Source: an uncultured Butyricicoccus sp. (GTDB taxonomy: Bacteria > Bacillota > Clostridia > Oscillospirales > Butyricicoccaceae). Taken from it: 64,000 bases of DNA. Shown here piece by piece: positions 16,580 to 24,575 of the stretch. The stretch lies in assembly GCF_944381005.1 (NCBI RefSeq), contig NZ_CALWJM010000004.1:58035-122034 (forward strand). The letters run 5' to 3'. Positions within the stretch are counted from its first letter, which is position 1; the number at the start of each line of letters is the position of its first letter. The notes under the pieces are model-generated. The model was not told the DNA's origin. It did not search any database and saw only the letters and a program-made list of their open reading frames with translations. The position numbers were made by a program, and so were the translations under genes.

Positions 16580-17428
16580 ATGAATAAAACAAAAGAAAGA
16601 AAACGGCTGCTCATCGGATACGCTTTGGTTATGCCGGCGTTTCTGGTGGTCATGCTGACGGTCGCCTATCCGATTCTGTCGTCGGTCATTATGAGCTTTC
16701 AAGACCCTGTGACCGGTGCGTTTACACTGGAAAACTATAAATACTTCTTTGTAACGCCGTCACAGCTCAAAAATATTGGGTTTACGCTGTATGTTGTTGT
16801 GGCAACCGTTGTGCTGGCGATTGTGATAGCGTACTTGTTGGCGCTCTATCTGCGCTTTGTCAAGTCGCCCATCTCCAAAGCCATCGGCACACTGTATTTG
16901 CTGCCGCGTTTTGTACCCGGTCTGGTTGCGGTGTATGCGATGATTACCATTATCCGCGACAGCGGTGTACTCAACCGCATCGCGCTGCTGTTCGGCTACG
17001 ATTTCAAGCCCGCGATGATGTACCATGCCAGCGGCCTTATCATCATGAACCTGTGGTTTAACATTCCGTTTGCCGCACTGATGATTACCGCCGGTCTGGG
17101 TGCGATTCCCGATTCGGTCATCGAATCGGCGCGCGATGTCGGCGCAAGCAAAATGCGCGTGTTCCGCTCGATGATTTTGCCCTTGTCCATTAAGGATGTT
17201 GTCATTGCTGCAACCTTTGTGTTCATGAGCAATGTTGGTTCGTTCACAACCCCGTACCTGATTGGCGGCAACAGCCCCAAAATGCTGGGCATTGCGCTGT
17301 TCGACCAGTTCAATAAATATTTGGACTATAACCGCTCGGCTGCGCTCTCGGTCATCATGTTCCTGATTTGTTCGGTTTCCGCAGGCGTGTATATTTACAC
17401 CAACCTGAAGGAAAAAGAGTGGGAATAA
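16580..17428 (+). CDS. ABC transporter permease, second subunit
   Basis: 282 aa, six membrane helices, EAA loop ESARDVGASKMRVFRSMILP near residues 185-204. Forms the heteromeric channel with the permease at 13498. It starts 35 nt after the binding-protein gene. A strong hairpin terminator follows it, so the downstream PHP gene may be transcribed at a reduced level. Confidence 0.85.
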   Translation: MNKTKERKRLLIGYALVMPAFLVVMLTVAYPILSSVIMSFQDPVTGAFTLENYKYFFVTPSQLKNIGFTLYVVVATVVLAIVIAYLLALYLRFVKSPISKAIGTLYLLPRFVPGLVAVYAMITIIRDSGVLNRIALLFGYDFKPAMMYHASGLIIMNLWFNIPFAALMITAGLGAIPDSVIESARDVGASKMRVFRSMILPLSIKDVVIAATFVFMSNVGSFTTPYLIGGNSPKMLGIALFDQFNKYLDYNRSAALSVIMFLICSVSAGVYIYTNLKEKEWE

Positions 17429-17438
17429 TACAGTTCAG

Positions 17439-17466
17439 AGAGGAGAGCCACGGCTCTCCTCTTTTG
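17439..17466 (+). terminator. Intra-operon terminator between permease and PHP gene
   Basis: AGAGGAGAGCC (17439-17449) pairs perfectly with GGCTCTCCTCT (17452-17462), loop AC plus closing bases, then TTTT. It lies 38 nt before the next start. Confidence 0.8.
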
Positions 17467-17503
17467 TTTGAAGATTGGTTAAAAATTAGGAGGTCTGCTG
17501 CTG

Positions 17504-18934
17504 ATGGAAATTCTGCTGCAAAAAGAGATTGTGTTTACGGTCAAGGATAACCGCACCAATTATTGTATCTCGTTTGAAACCGAACGGGATTATGACCATC
17601 TGGAATTTGTGTGTGAATACAGTCCCAAGACCATTTCCGACCCCGAACTGGTCGCGCGCGAAGTGGCACAAGGGATGGAAAAAAGCGGCTGGACAGGCAG
17701 AAAACTGTTTCCAGCCGACATGGACGAGTGTAAAGTGTTGATGAATCTGGTCACATTTTCGCTGGATTATGAGGGCGAATATGTGGGCTGTGCTCACCGC
17801 CATGACCCGGAACAGGTGATTGTGATTTCTGAACACGGTTCTTCCAGTGGCTTTTTTGCGCGCAAGGCGGCAAAAGGAAAGTGGAAAGTTGTGCTGAATG
17901 TACATGCTGCCATTCCGGAACATGAATTGACTTATCATCTGACCGTGATGGGCTGCGACAAACCCGATTATGCGTACCGTCCGTTTGAGATGCACACCCA
18001 TACCCGCCATTCGGATGGACGATTCCAGGTTGCAGAGCTGGCACAGGCGGCACGCGATTATGGGTATGCGGGCTTTGCGCTGACCGACCACAACACCGAG
18101 GCTGGACAGGCAGAGCTGACGCCCGAATTGGAAGCGCAGACTGTTCCCGCCATTCGCGGCATTGAATGGACGACTTTCTTTGGTCATATGTTGGTGCTCG
18201 GCTGCCATAAATATGTTGACTGGCGCTTTGCCCTGCCCGAAGATATTGATACCTATACCGCACAGATTCGGGAAAACGGCGGCGTTGCCGGTGTTGCCCA
18301 TCCGTTTAATATCGGTTCGCCCATGTGCACCGGCTGCCGCTGGGATTTCAAGGTCAAAAATTGGGAAAATATCACCTATATGGAAATCTGGTCGCAGGAA
18401 AATCCCATGATGCGCACCAAAAATATCATGGCAATGGAATGGTGGACAAAGCTGCTCAATGAGGGGCACCGGTTGGCCTGCACCGCTGGACGTGACTGGC
18501 ATTGCCGCGACACCGAACCGCCTGTGCTCAGTGCGACCTATCTGGGACTGCCTGACGGCAATGTGACCGAACAAAATGCGCTTGATGCGCTGCGCGCGGG
18601 GCGCACTTATGTCACACTTGGCCCGACTATGGATATTACCGCAAGGCAGGGCGAGACCAGCGGAAGTTTGGGCGACACCCTGCACACAGGTGACTGTGAA
18701 GTGTATGTGGATGTGGGCGAAACCGAACGCCGCGAACATTGGGCGCGCTGGGGGATTGCCGTGCGCTCGGTGGCCGTGACCGGCCCCAATGGAACGGTCA
18801 AAGCACCATACACGGGCGAGTTGTGCCGCATCAAAACACAGGGCGACCGTTGGCTGCGCGTGGAGTTGTACGGCGACAAACAGGGACAGTATGACCAGCT
18901 TCTTGCCGTATCCAGCCCGATTTATTTTGCATAA
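17504..18934 (+). CDS. CehA/McbA-type PHP-domain metallohydrolase
   Basis: 476 aa. An N-terminal ~150-residue beta-sandwich-like region precedes a PHP metal-binding domain: MHTHTRHSDGR at about residue 162, ALTDHNT, GVAHPF and AGRDWHC. CehA/McbA relatives hydrolyse phosphoesters and carbamates. No signal peptide is seen. It lies behind a complete ABC importer and a GDPD, so it may process the imported phosphodiester; this is inference. ATG 17504 has TTAGGAGG about 12 nt upstream. Confidence 0.8.
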   Translation: MEILLQKEIVFTVKDNRTNYCISFETERDYDHLEFVCEYSPKTISDPELVAREVAQGMEKSGWTGRKLFPADMDECKVLMNLVTFSLDYEGEYVGCAHRHDPEQVIVISEHGSSSGFFARKAAKGKWKVVLNVHAAIPEHELTYHLTVMGCDKPDYAYRPFEMHTHTRHSDGRFQVAELAQAARDYGYAGFALTDHNTEAGQAELTPELEAQTVPAIRGIEWTTFFGHMLVLGCHKYVDWRFALPEDIDTYTAQIRENGGVAGVAHPFNIGSPMCTGCRWDFKVKNWENITYMEIWSQENPMMRTKNIMAMEWWTKLLNEGHRLACTAGRDWHCRDTEPPVLSATYLGLPDGNVTEQNALDALRAGRTYVTLGPTMDITARQGETSGSLGDTLHTGDCEVYVDVGETERREHWARWGIAVRSVAVTGPNGTVKAPYTGELCRIKTQGDRWLRVELYGDKQGQYDQLLAVSSPIYFA

Positions 18935-18980
18935 TCGGCAAACATCGCCATAAAACTGGAAAAAGCAATCTTTTTAGGAC

Positions 18981-19009
18981 TTGTAATTTTGCCTTCTCTT
19001 GTATATAAT
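18981..19009 (+). promoter_or_regulatory. Promoter of yajC-SCIFF cluster
   Basis: TTGTAA 18981-18986, 17 bp, TATAAT 19004-19009; about 37 nt before the yajC start. Confidence 0.7.
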
Positions 19010-19045
19010 GGTAGTACTGATGCAATGTAGGAGGTGTTTTACAGG

Positions 19046-19354
19046 ATGCTGAATAATTACGGTCAGATTATCGGGACATTCTTACCCATCATTCTGATGA
19101 TTTTGATTTTCTACTTTCTGCTCATTCGTCCGCAGAAAAAGCGCGATAAGGCCGAACGTGATATGCGAAATTCCATTCAGGTCGGCGATGAGATTTCTAC
19201 CATCGGCGGTTTTATTGGAAAGGTCGTAAGCATTAAGGATGAAACGATTGTAATCGAGACAACGGCAGACCGCACCAAGCTCAAGCTGTACCGCTGGGCT
19301 ATCCGCGGTAAGGAAGCGGCACCGGTCGAAAAGGTCGAAGAACCCAAGGAATAA
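19046..19354 (+). CDS. yajC: Preprotein translocase subunit YajC
   Basis: 102 aa: one N-terminal membrane helix (FLPIILMILIFYFLLIRPQKK) and a small cytoplasmic domain with GDEISTIGGFIGKVVSI. YajC associates with SecDF at the translocon. The ATG at 19046 is 11 nt after AGGAGG. First gene of the cluster with the SCIFF system; yajC next to SCIFF genes recurs in Clostridia by my recollection. Confidence 0.9.
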   Translation: MLNNYGQIIGTFLPIILMILIFYFLLIRPQKKRDKAERDMRNSIQVGDEISTIGGFIGKVVSIKDETIVIETTADRTKLKLYRWAIRGKEAAPVEKVEEPKE

Positions 19355-19410
19355 CCGGGCCTGCCCCCGAATAGCTTTGTAACAAAGTCATTTGGGCGGG
19401 AGGGGACACG

Positions 19411-19815
19411 ATGAAAAAGAATGAATCGGCGCCGCCGGCAGCGGCCGTGCTTGGCGCGGCCGTTTTGACCGGCTTTGTGCTCACGCTGCTGTTGATGGCA
19501 GTTTGTGCGCTGGCCGTACTGCTGGGCGCGCTGGCGGCCGACCGCATTGGCGTGTGGGCCGACCTTTGTCTTGCGATTGGCAGCCTGTGTGCCGCATTCT
19601 TTGCGGCAAGGCGCTCGGCTTCGTGGCAGCCCTTGTGGGGCATCGCCGCCGGTGTGCTTCTCTTTGGCTGTCTCGTGATTTTGAGTTTCGCGTGGTTTGG
19701 TCAGCCGGTGCATCTTTCGCGCCTGCTGATAAACGCGGTGCTAACCATCGTCAGTGCGGCGGTGGGCGGTGCTCTTGGCGCCAGACGGCGTCGGCGCCGC
19801 AGACGTAAAAAATAA
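19411..19815 (+). CDS. TIGR04086-like small membrane protein, SCIFF-associated
   Basis: 134 aa, four predicted membrane helices and a very basic C-terminal tail (RRRRRRRRKK). The size, topology and position directly before the SCIFF precursor match the TIGR04086 family, which is recorded as occurring with SCIFF. The function is unknown; export or sensing of the peptide is possible. Ribosome site GGGAGGGG. Confidence 0.65.
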   Translation: MKKNESAPPAAAVLGAAVLTGFVLTLLLMAVCALAVLLGALAADRIGVWADLCLAIGSLCAAFFAARRSASWQPLWGIAAGVLLFGCLVILSFAWFGQPVHLSRLLINAVLTIVSAAVGGALGARRRRRRRRKK

Positions 19816-19837
19816 ACACATTTAGGAGGTACTTATC

Positions 19838-19981
19838 ATGACCCATATCAAGACTTTGACTTCTAAGACCCTCAAGCAGACAGCGGCTCACGGCGGCTGT
19901 GGCGAGTGCCAGACCTCTTGCCAGTCTGCATGCAAGACCTCTTGCACGGTTGCAAACCAGAAGTGCGAGCACAGCAAGTAA
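19838..19981 (+). CDS. scfA: SCIFF six-cysteine RiPP precursor peptide
   Basis: 47 aa, below usual ORF cut-offs. The start at ATG 19838 has TTAGGAGG 8 nt upstream. The peptide begins MTHIKTLTSKTLKQ and ends CEHSK. Cysteines fall at residues 21, 24, 28, 32, 36 and 43, spaced C-x2-C-x3-C-x3-C-x3-C-x6-C, with the family core SCQSACKTSCTV. SCIFF peptides are near-universal in Clostridia and receive a thioether crosslink from the adjacent radical SAM enzyme. Physiological role unknown. Confidence 0.95.
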   Translation: MTHIKTLTSKTLKQTAAHGGCGECQTSCQSACKTSCTVANQKCEHSK

Positions 19982-20002
19982 TTTTGGAACAGGAACCAAG
20001 CT

Positions 20003-20036
20003 GCGGGGCGTGCCAAACGGTACGCCTCGCTGTTTT
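20003..20036 (+). terminator. Weak terminator / attenuator between scfA and scfB
   Basis: GCGGGGCGTGCC (20003-20014) pairs with GGTACGCCTCGC (20019-20030) through a 4-nt loop with two G-U wobbles, followed by TGTTTTGTG. It lies in the 106-nt gap and would let the precursor be made in excess over the maturase. Confidence 0.65.
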
Positions 20037-20087
20037 GTGTCGGAAATCTCAATCCAAACGATATCATAAAACGGAGGAAAACCAACG

Positions 20088-21461
20088 ATGATTCATCGTT
20101 TTACCAAAAAGGGCTTAAATTTTCTGCTCGATGTCAATAGCGGTGCCGTGCATCTGCTCGATGATGTATCCTATGCCGTGTCCGGGCTGATTGATGAAAC
20201 TATGGACAAAGAATGCCCGCAGACCATTGTAGATGCACTGCCGCAGTACGATGCACAGAGCGTGCGCGAAGCTTATGCCGAACTGTATGACCTCAAGGAG
20301 AACGGTCAACTGTTTGCACAGGATGATTACATTGACGTATCCAAGTATATTCCGACCGATGCACCGGTCAAAGCACTGTGTCTGCATGTTGCGCATGATT
20401 GCAATTTGCGTTGCCAGTACTGCTTTGCTTCGACCGGTGACTTTGGAACCGGCCGCAAGATTATGCCGTTTGAAGTGGCGAAAAAGGCAATCGACTTTGT
20501 TGTAGCACGTTCGGGCGCACGCCGCAATATTGAAGTCGATTTCTTTGGCGGAGAACCGTTGATGGCGTGGGATACGGTCAAGCAGACCATTGATTATGCC
20601 CGCGGATTGGAAGCCGAGCACGGCAAAAAATTCCGCTTTACCATCACGACAAATGGTTTGCTGCTGGACGATGAAAAGATTGACTATATCAATCAGAATA
20701 TGGACAATGTTGTATTGTCGCTCGATGGTCGTCCGGAGGTCAATGACACCATGCGCAAGACGGTCAATGGCGGCGGAAGCTATGACATCATTGTACCTAA
20801 GTTCCGCAAGCTGGTCGAGCAGCGCGACCCCAAGCTGGATTACTACGCGCGCGGTACGTTCACAGGAAAGAATCTGGACTTTGCTGACGACGTGCTGCAT
20901 ATTGCCGATGCGGGCTTTGACCGCTTATCGGTGGAGCCGGTTGCAGCTGAGGATGGATGCGGCTATGAGCTGACCGAAGCTGACTTGGAGCGCATTTACG
21001 CCGAGTATGACCGCCTGACCGATTTGATGGAGGAGCGCCGCAAGCAGGGCAAGCCGTTCCACTTCTTCCACTTCATGGTAGACTTGAATCAGGGGCCGTG
21101 TGTGGTCAAGCGTCTGCGCGGCTGTGGTGCGGGCTATGAATATGTGGCAGTCACACCGGAAGGCGACATTTACCCCTGTCATCAGTTTGTCGGCAATGAA
21201 GCATTCCGGCAAGGCTCGGTGCTCGACGGTACATTTGACTTGGACATTGCACATAAATTTGCGTCGATGAATATTTATACCCGTGAAAAATGCGGCGACT
21301 GCTGGGCAAAGTTTTATTGTTCGGGCGGCTGCTCGGCGGCAAACAACAATTTCAGCCATGATTTGAATGTGCCGTATGAGATGGGCTGCAAGATGGAAAA
21401 GAAGCGTTTGGAATGTGCAATCTACCTTAAAGCAGTCGAAGCGGCAGAGGAAGATTTGTAA
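20088..21461 (+). CDS. scfB: SCIFF radical SAM maturase
   Basis: 457 aa. The radical SAM cluster motif is CNLRCQYC near residue 105 (CxxxCxxC), followed by FFGGEP. The C-terminal SPASM domain has CGAGYEYVAVTPEGDIYPC, then C-GDCWAKFYCSGGC, giving ligands for two auxiliary [4Fe-4S] clusters. An N-terminal ~90-residue region fits the RiPP precursor recognition element that binds the SCIFF leader. The product converts SCIFF cysteines to thioether links. Ribosome site ACGGAGG. Confidence 0.95.
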   Translation: MIHRFTKKGLNFLLDVNSGAVHLLDDVSYAVSGLIDETMDKECPQTIVDALPQYDAQSVREAYAELYDLKENGQLFAQDDYIDVSKYIPTDAPVKALCLHVAHDCNLRCQYCFASTGDFGTGRKIMPFEVAKKAIDFVVARSGARRNIEVDFFGGEPLMAWDTVKQTIDYARGLEAEHGKKFRFTITTNGLLLDDEKIDYINQNMDNVVLSLDGRPEVNDTMRKTVNGGGSYDIIVPKFRKLVEQRDPKLDYYARGTFTGKNLDFADDVLHIADAGFDRLSVEPVAAEDGCGYELTEADLERIYAEYDRLTDLMEERRKQGKPFHFFHFMVDLNQGPCVVKRLRGCGAGYEYVAVTPEGDIYPCHQFVGNEAFRQGSVLDGTFDLDIAHKFASMNIYTREKCGDCWAKFYCSGGCSAANNNFSHDLNVPYEMGCKMEKKRLECAIYLKAVEAAEEDL

Positions 21462-21497
21462 AACCCCACGAATTTGTGCGTTCTGCTAGAATTACCG

Positions 21498-21527
21498 TTG
21501 CAAATTTTGGTTACATTGGCATATAAT
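21498..21527 (+). promoter_or_regulatory. Promoter of ProC-like gene
   Basis: TTGCAA 21498-21503, 18 bp, TATAAT 21522-21527, 64 nt before the start at 21592. Confidence 0.65.
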
Positions 21528-21591
21528 AAGCGTATAAATGAAAGACAAAATAGAAAACAGCGGTGATGCTGTATGAAAGGCAGAACAGAGT

Positions 21592-22077
21592 ATGGCACAT
21601 AAGATACGAATTGCATGTCTCGGCACGAGCGATTCTCTCTCTCGTGCTGTGGACGCACTGTTAGATAATCAGGTCATTCCGGCAGAAAATATCTTTTTGT
21701 CCCGGACGGACGGCCCACAAGTGGAGCGTTTTTCGGCAAGCGGTTGTCAATTGTTGCCCGATGATATGAATGCAATTGTCAAAGGGGAACTGGTGCTGGT
21801 AGCGGCTCCGGGTAACGAAATGGCCTCGGTACTGGCACCGGTTTGCGGTTGCACGTCCGGACGCTATTTGATTGCGGTCAGCGACCGCGCACAAGTTTCG
21901 GATTTATCCGAGCGCGTGGCAAATGGCACCCAGATTATGGCAGTCCAGACCGAAACCGATGATAATGGAACGGTTTGCGGTAAGGCAGAGTATGGTAAGG
22001 GTTTTGTTGCCTATATGAAGCCGCCCTGTGAGGACATCGTGCGCGCGATGATTCCAAACTTGACCGTTTGTAATTAA
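21592..22077 (+). CDS. Short ProC-like Rossmann-fold protein
   Basis: 161 aa. It begins HKIRIACLGTSDSLSRAVD, then VIPAENIFLSRTD, LVLVAAPGNEMASVLAPV and YLIAVSDRAQVSDLSERV, which parallel the NAD(P)-binding half of pyrroline-5-carboxylate reductase. The glycine motif is altered (GTS instead of GxGxM) and the C-terminal dimerisation/catalytic domain is absent. A standalone paralogue in sporulating Clostridia, probably not a proline enzyme. Its own promoter precedes it, and the next gene follows after 66 nt. Assignment is tentative. Confidence 0.5.
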   Translation: MAHKIRIACLGTSDSLSRAVDALLDNQVIPAENIFLSRTDGPQVERFSASGCQLLPDDMNAIVKGELVLVAAPGNEMASVLAPVCGCTSGRYLIAVSDRAQVSDLSERVANGTQIMAVQTETDDNGTVCGKAEYGKGFVAYMKPPCEDIVRAMIPNLTVCN

Positions 22078-22143
22078 ACTGCATATTTGAAATAAGCTGA
22101 GAATACCTTGTTTCATAGGGATGTACAATAGGAGGCACAGACG

Positions 22144-22752
22144 ATGAAACGACAACGGGTTCTCAGCTTTTTTTCCTTGCGGTCTTTGTGGGATACGCCG
22201 CATTTGGTCTTTTTGGTTGTGATGCTGTTGTGTGGCGCACTGGCGGGCAGTTACACCGGGCTGCGCTGCGGGCACACAGAGGGAGCGTTGCTGGAAGAAT
22301 TGGCAGGGCAGATGGTGGCGCAAGCTCAAGTAGGAGATGGCACTGTTTGGATGCTGGTGGGAAAAGCGCTTTGCAGCGTGCTGGCATGGCAGATTGCGGC
22401 CGTGTTAGGGGGGATGTTGCGCGCGCATAGCTTGATATTATCGGGCTTGTGCGCGACACGCGGCTTTCTGCTCGCGTTTGCAGCGGGGGCATTCCTCAGC
22501 ACACTACAATTGCGCGGACTGCTCCTGGCGTTGGTGACAGGCGGCGTTAGCTCTATTGTCACGGTACCTTGTTTGCTATTGACTGCAACCGCTTGTTTTT
22601 TAGCTGGGCAGGAGGGCGCGCGCAGCCGCGGTGGATATTGGTACGCGCTGGCGCGTTATCGCAGTGCAATTATCTTGTGCACTACCTTAGCACTTTGCGG
22701 CGGTGTATTGCGTGTTCCTATGCTGTTTTTGGCATCTAAAATCGGATTTTGA
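22144..22752 (+). CDS. Integral membrane protein, possibly SpoIIM-like
   Basis: 202 aa with five or six hydrophobic helices, starting with a basic MKRQR. No enzyme motif is visible. The length, topology and gene neighbourhood resemble the stage II sporulation protein M group (SpoIIM, part of the septal peptidoglycan-degrading complex), but I cannot point to a decisive motif, so this is a guess. Strong ribosome site ATAGGAGG, 8 nt before ATG. Confidence 0.4.
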   Translation: MKRQRVLSFFSLRSLWDTPHLVFLVVMLLCGALAGSYTGLRCGHTEGALLEELAGQMVAQAQVGDGTVWMLVGKALCSVLAWQIAAVLGGMLRAHSLILSGLCATRGFLLAFAAGAFLSTLQLRGLLLALVTGGVSSIVTVPCLLLTATACFLAGQEGARSRGGYWYALARYRSAIILCTTLALCGGVLRVPMLFLASKIGF

Positions 22753-22791
22753 CAGTGTAAAAAGTTTTTTGCAAAAAAATTAAAAAAAGGC

Positions 22792-22820
22792 TTGACGAAA
22801 GGGACATCATGCGCTATAAT
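22792..22820 (+). promoter_or_regulatory. tRNA-Ser promoter
   Basis: TTGACG 22792-22797, 17 bp, TATAAT 22815-22820. Confidence 0.8.
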
Positions 22821-22876
22821 AAATATCGTCGCTGAGAGAAAAAGAAACTTCTCAGATACACAAGTTTATATTGTAT

Positions 22877-22967
22877 GGAGAGTTGGCTGAGTGGTCGAAG
22901 GCGCACGATTGGAAATCGTGTGTGCGGTAATCCCGTACCCAGGGTTCAAATCCCTGACTCTCCGCCA
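22877..22967 (+). tRNA. tRNA-Ser (GGA), CCA encoded
   Basis: Acceptor GGAGAGT pairs with ACTCTCC. The anticodon loop TTGGAAA gives anticodon GGA (codons UCC/UCU). A long class II variable arm and GGTTCAAATCC T-arm are present. Discriminator G is typical for Ser. Confidence 0.95.
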
Positions 22968-22970
22968 TTG

Positions 22971-23004
22971 AAAGCACTGAAACGCAATGTTTCAGTGCTT
23001 TTTC
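22971..23004 (+). terminator. tRNA-Ser terminator
   Basis: AAAGCACTGAAAC pairs with GTTTCAGTGCTTT, 13-bp stem, followed by TTTC and a further T-rich stretch. Confidence 0.9.
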
Positions 23005-23174
23005 TTGTTTTTTTACGCAAGAAAATATTAAAAAAAGATTTTTAAAAATATATACATTTATCATTGAAATTGCACTCTGTTTTGAGGAGAGAACAATTTT
23101 TATATTACCTTTAGTGGTTTGTAAACACAAAGACGGGAACGGTTGTGAGCTGTATTGCAATTTGCTATTAGGAA

Positions 23175-23228
23175 TAAAAAAGACGAGTGTTTTTATAGCT
23201 TTTCAAATGCTATAAAAACACTCGTCTT
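23175..23228 (-). terminator. tRNA-Leu terminator with 20-bp perfect stem
   Basis: Arms 23180-23199 and 23209-23228 are perfectly complementary over 20 bp with a 9-nt loop. On the minus strand a T6 run follows. It starts directly at the tRNA 3' end. Confidence 0.9.
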
Positions 23229-23313
23229 GGTGCGAGTGACGGGACTTGAACCCGTACGCCTTATGAGCACACGCCCCTCAAACGTGCCTGTCTACCAGTT
23301 CCAGCACACTCGC
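23228..23313 (-). tRNA. tRNA-Leu (GAG), CCA encoded
   Basis: On the minus strand it starts GCGAGTG and ends CACTCGC-A-CCA. The stem CACGT/GCGTG encloses the loop TTGAGGG, giving anticodon GAG (codons CUC/CUU). The long variable arm GTGCTCATAAGGCGT is class II. Confidence 0.93.
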
Positions 23314-23355
23314 GTGATACATATTTTAGAACGCTGATTTTTTAGCAGCTATTAC

Positions 23356-23384
23356 AGTATATAGGAAAGATTAGGATTTGTCAA
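23356..23384 (-). promoter_or_regulatory. tRNA-Leu promoter
   Basis: TTGACA (plus 23379-23384), 17 bp, TATACT (plus 23356-23361) on the minus strand. Confidence 0.8.
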
Positions 23385-23463
23385 GAAAGAAGGGAAAGAA
23401 AAAGGAAATAAAGATGCACAAAAGAAACAGAGTTTTCTTGTTGAAAAAAACCGAAGATTGCGG

Positions 23464-23492
23464 TTGACTTTTATTCAAAAGAAATGTATACT
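23464..23492 (+). promoter_or_regulatory. Promoter of Rrf2-rubrerythrin operon
   Basis: TTGACT 23464-23469, 17 bp, TATACT 23487-23492; 34 nt before the Rrf2 start. Confidence 0.75.
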
Positions 23493-23525
23493 AACATTGT
23501 AAACAAAAGAAAGAGGTGCTTGAGG

Positions 23526-23927
23526 ATGCGTATCACGCACGAGGCAGACTATGCAATCCGTGTTGCGTTTTGTCTTGCAGAATGCGGCGGTAAGCTCGGT
23601 GCAAAGGAAATATCAGAGCGGACCGGTGTTACGCTGCGGTTCGCGCTCAAAATCCTGAGAAAGCTCATTCAAGCGGGCATGGTGCGTTCTTATAAGGGCG
23701 CGAATGGCGGTTATGAGCTGGATATGGAATCAGCAAAAATCAGTATGGGCGCGATTATTGAGTGTATCGACGGGCCAATCACAATTAACCATTGCTTATG
23801 TAATGAGTTCGAGTGCACCAGAGTCCAGTCCAAAAGTATCTGCAATTTCCGTCGTGTCTTCGGGTCTATCAATACGATGATTCGAGACGAGCTTTACCGT
23901 GTTACATTAGACCAATTTTTAACTTAA
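23526..23927 (+). CDS. Rrf2-family transcriptional regulator
   Basis: 133 aa. Starts [19 protein letters not shown], the Rrf2 winged helix, with [14 protein letters not shown] and GANGGYEL in the DNA-binding part. The sensing loop has Cys residues in CLCNEFEC and, nine residues later, SIC, fit for an Fe-S cluster or redox/NO sensing as in IscR/NsrR. It lies 25 nt ahead of reverse rubrerythrin and is likely co-transcribed, which suggests oxidative-stress control of that gene. ATG 23526 is preferred over upstream in-frame starts. Confidence 0.88.
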   Translation: MRITHEADYAIRVAFCLAECGGKLGAKEISERTGVTLRFALKILRKLIQAGMVRSYKGANGGYELDMESAKISMGAIIECIDGPITINHCLCNEFECTRVQSKSICNFRRVFGSINTMIRDELYRVTLDQFLT

Positions 23928-23952
23928 AAAAACATTTAGGAGGAAAAGAATT

Positions 23953-24492
23953 ATGAAGTTCGTATGTTCTGTATGTGGTTATGTTCATGAAGGCGATGCA
24001 GCTCCGGCTGAATGCCCTATCTGCCATGCACCGGCTGACAAGTTCGTTGCACAGACCGGCGAAATGACTTGGGCATCTGAACACGTTGTTGGTGTTGCAG
24101 CAGACGTTCCGGAAGATATCAAGAAGGATTTGCGTGCAAACTTTGAGGGCGAGTGCACCGAGGTTGGCATGTATCTGGCAATGGCTCGTGTAGCACATCG
24201 CGAGGGTTATCCGGAAATCGGCCTGTACTGGGAGAAGGCTGCATTTGAAGAAGCAGAACATGCTGCAAAGTTTGCAGAACTGCTGGGCGAAGTGGTAACT
24301 GCTTCGACCAAGAAGAATCTGGAAATGCGTGTAGAGGCTGAGAATGGCGCTACTGCTGGCAAGACCGACCTGGCTAAGCGTGCAAAGGCTGCAAATCTGG
24401 ATGCAATCCATGACACTGTTCATGAGATGGCACGCGACGAGGCTCGTCACGGCAAGGCATTCAAGGGTCTGCTGGAGCGTTACTTCGGCTAA
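23953..24492 (+). CDS. Reverse rubrerythrin
   Basis: 179 aa. A rubredoxin-like knuckle pair comes first (CSVCGYV and CPICHAP), then the ferritin-like four-helix domain with diiron ligands in [20 protein letters not shown] and ARDEARHG. Rubredoxin at the N-terminus defines the reverse form. It reduces peroxide and O2 in anaerobes. Strong TTAGGAGG ribosome site and near-optimal codon use suggest high expression. Confidence 0.93.
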   Translation: MKFVCSVCGYVHEGDAAPAECPICHAPADKFVAQTGEMTWASEHVVGVAADVPEDIKKDLRANFEGECTEVGMYLAMARVAHREGYPEIGLYWEKAAFEEAEHAAKFAELLGEVVTASTKKNLEMRVEAENGATAGKTDLAKRAKAANLDAIHDTVHEMARDEARHGKAFKGLLERYFG

Positions 24493-24510
24493 TTTCATAT
24501 TTGGAATCAG

Positions 24511-24547
24511 CAAAGCCCCGGATAACGATGTTATCCGGGGCTTTTTT
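24511..24547 (+). terminator. Terminator after rubrerythrin
   Basis: AAAGCCCCGGATAAC pairs with GTTATCCGGGGCTTT, followed by T6. Confidence 0.92.
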
Positions 24548-24575
24548 GCATTCAGCTCATTTGTGAAAAATAAAT

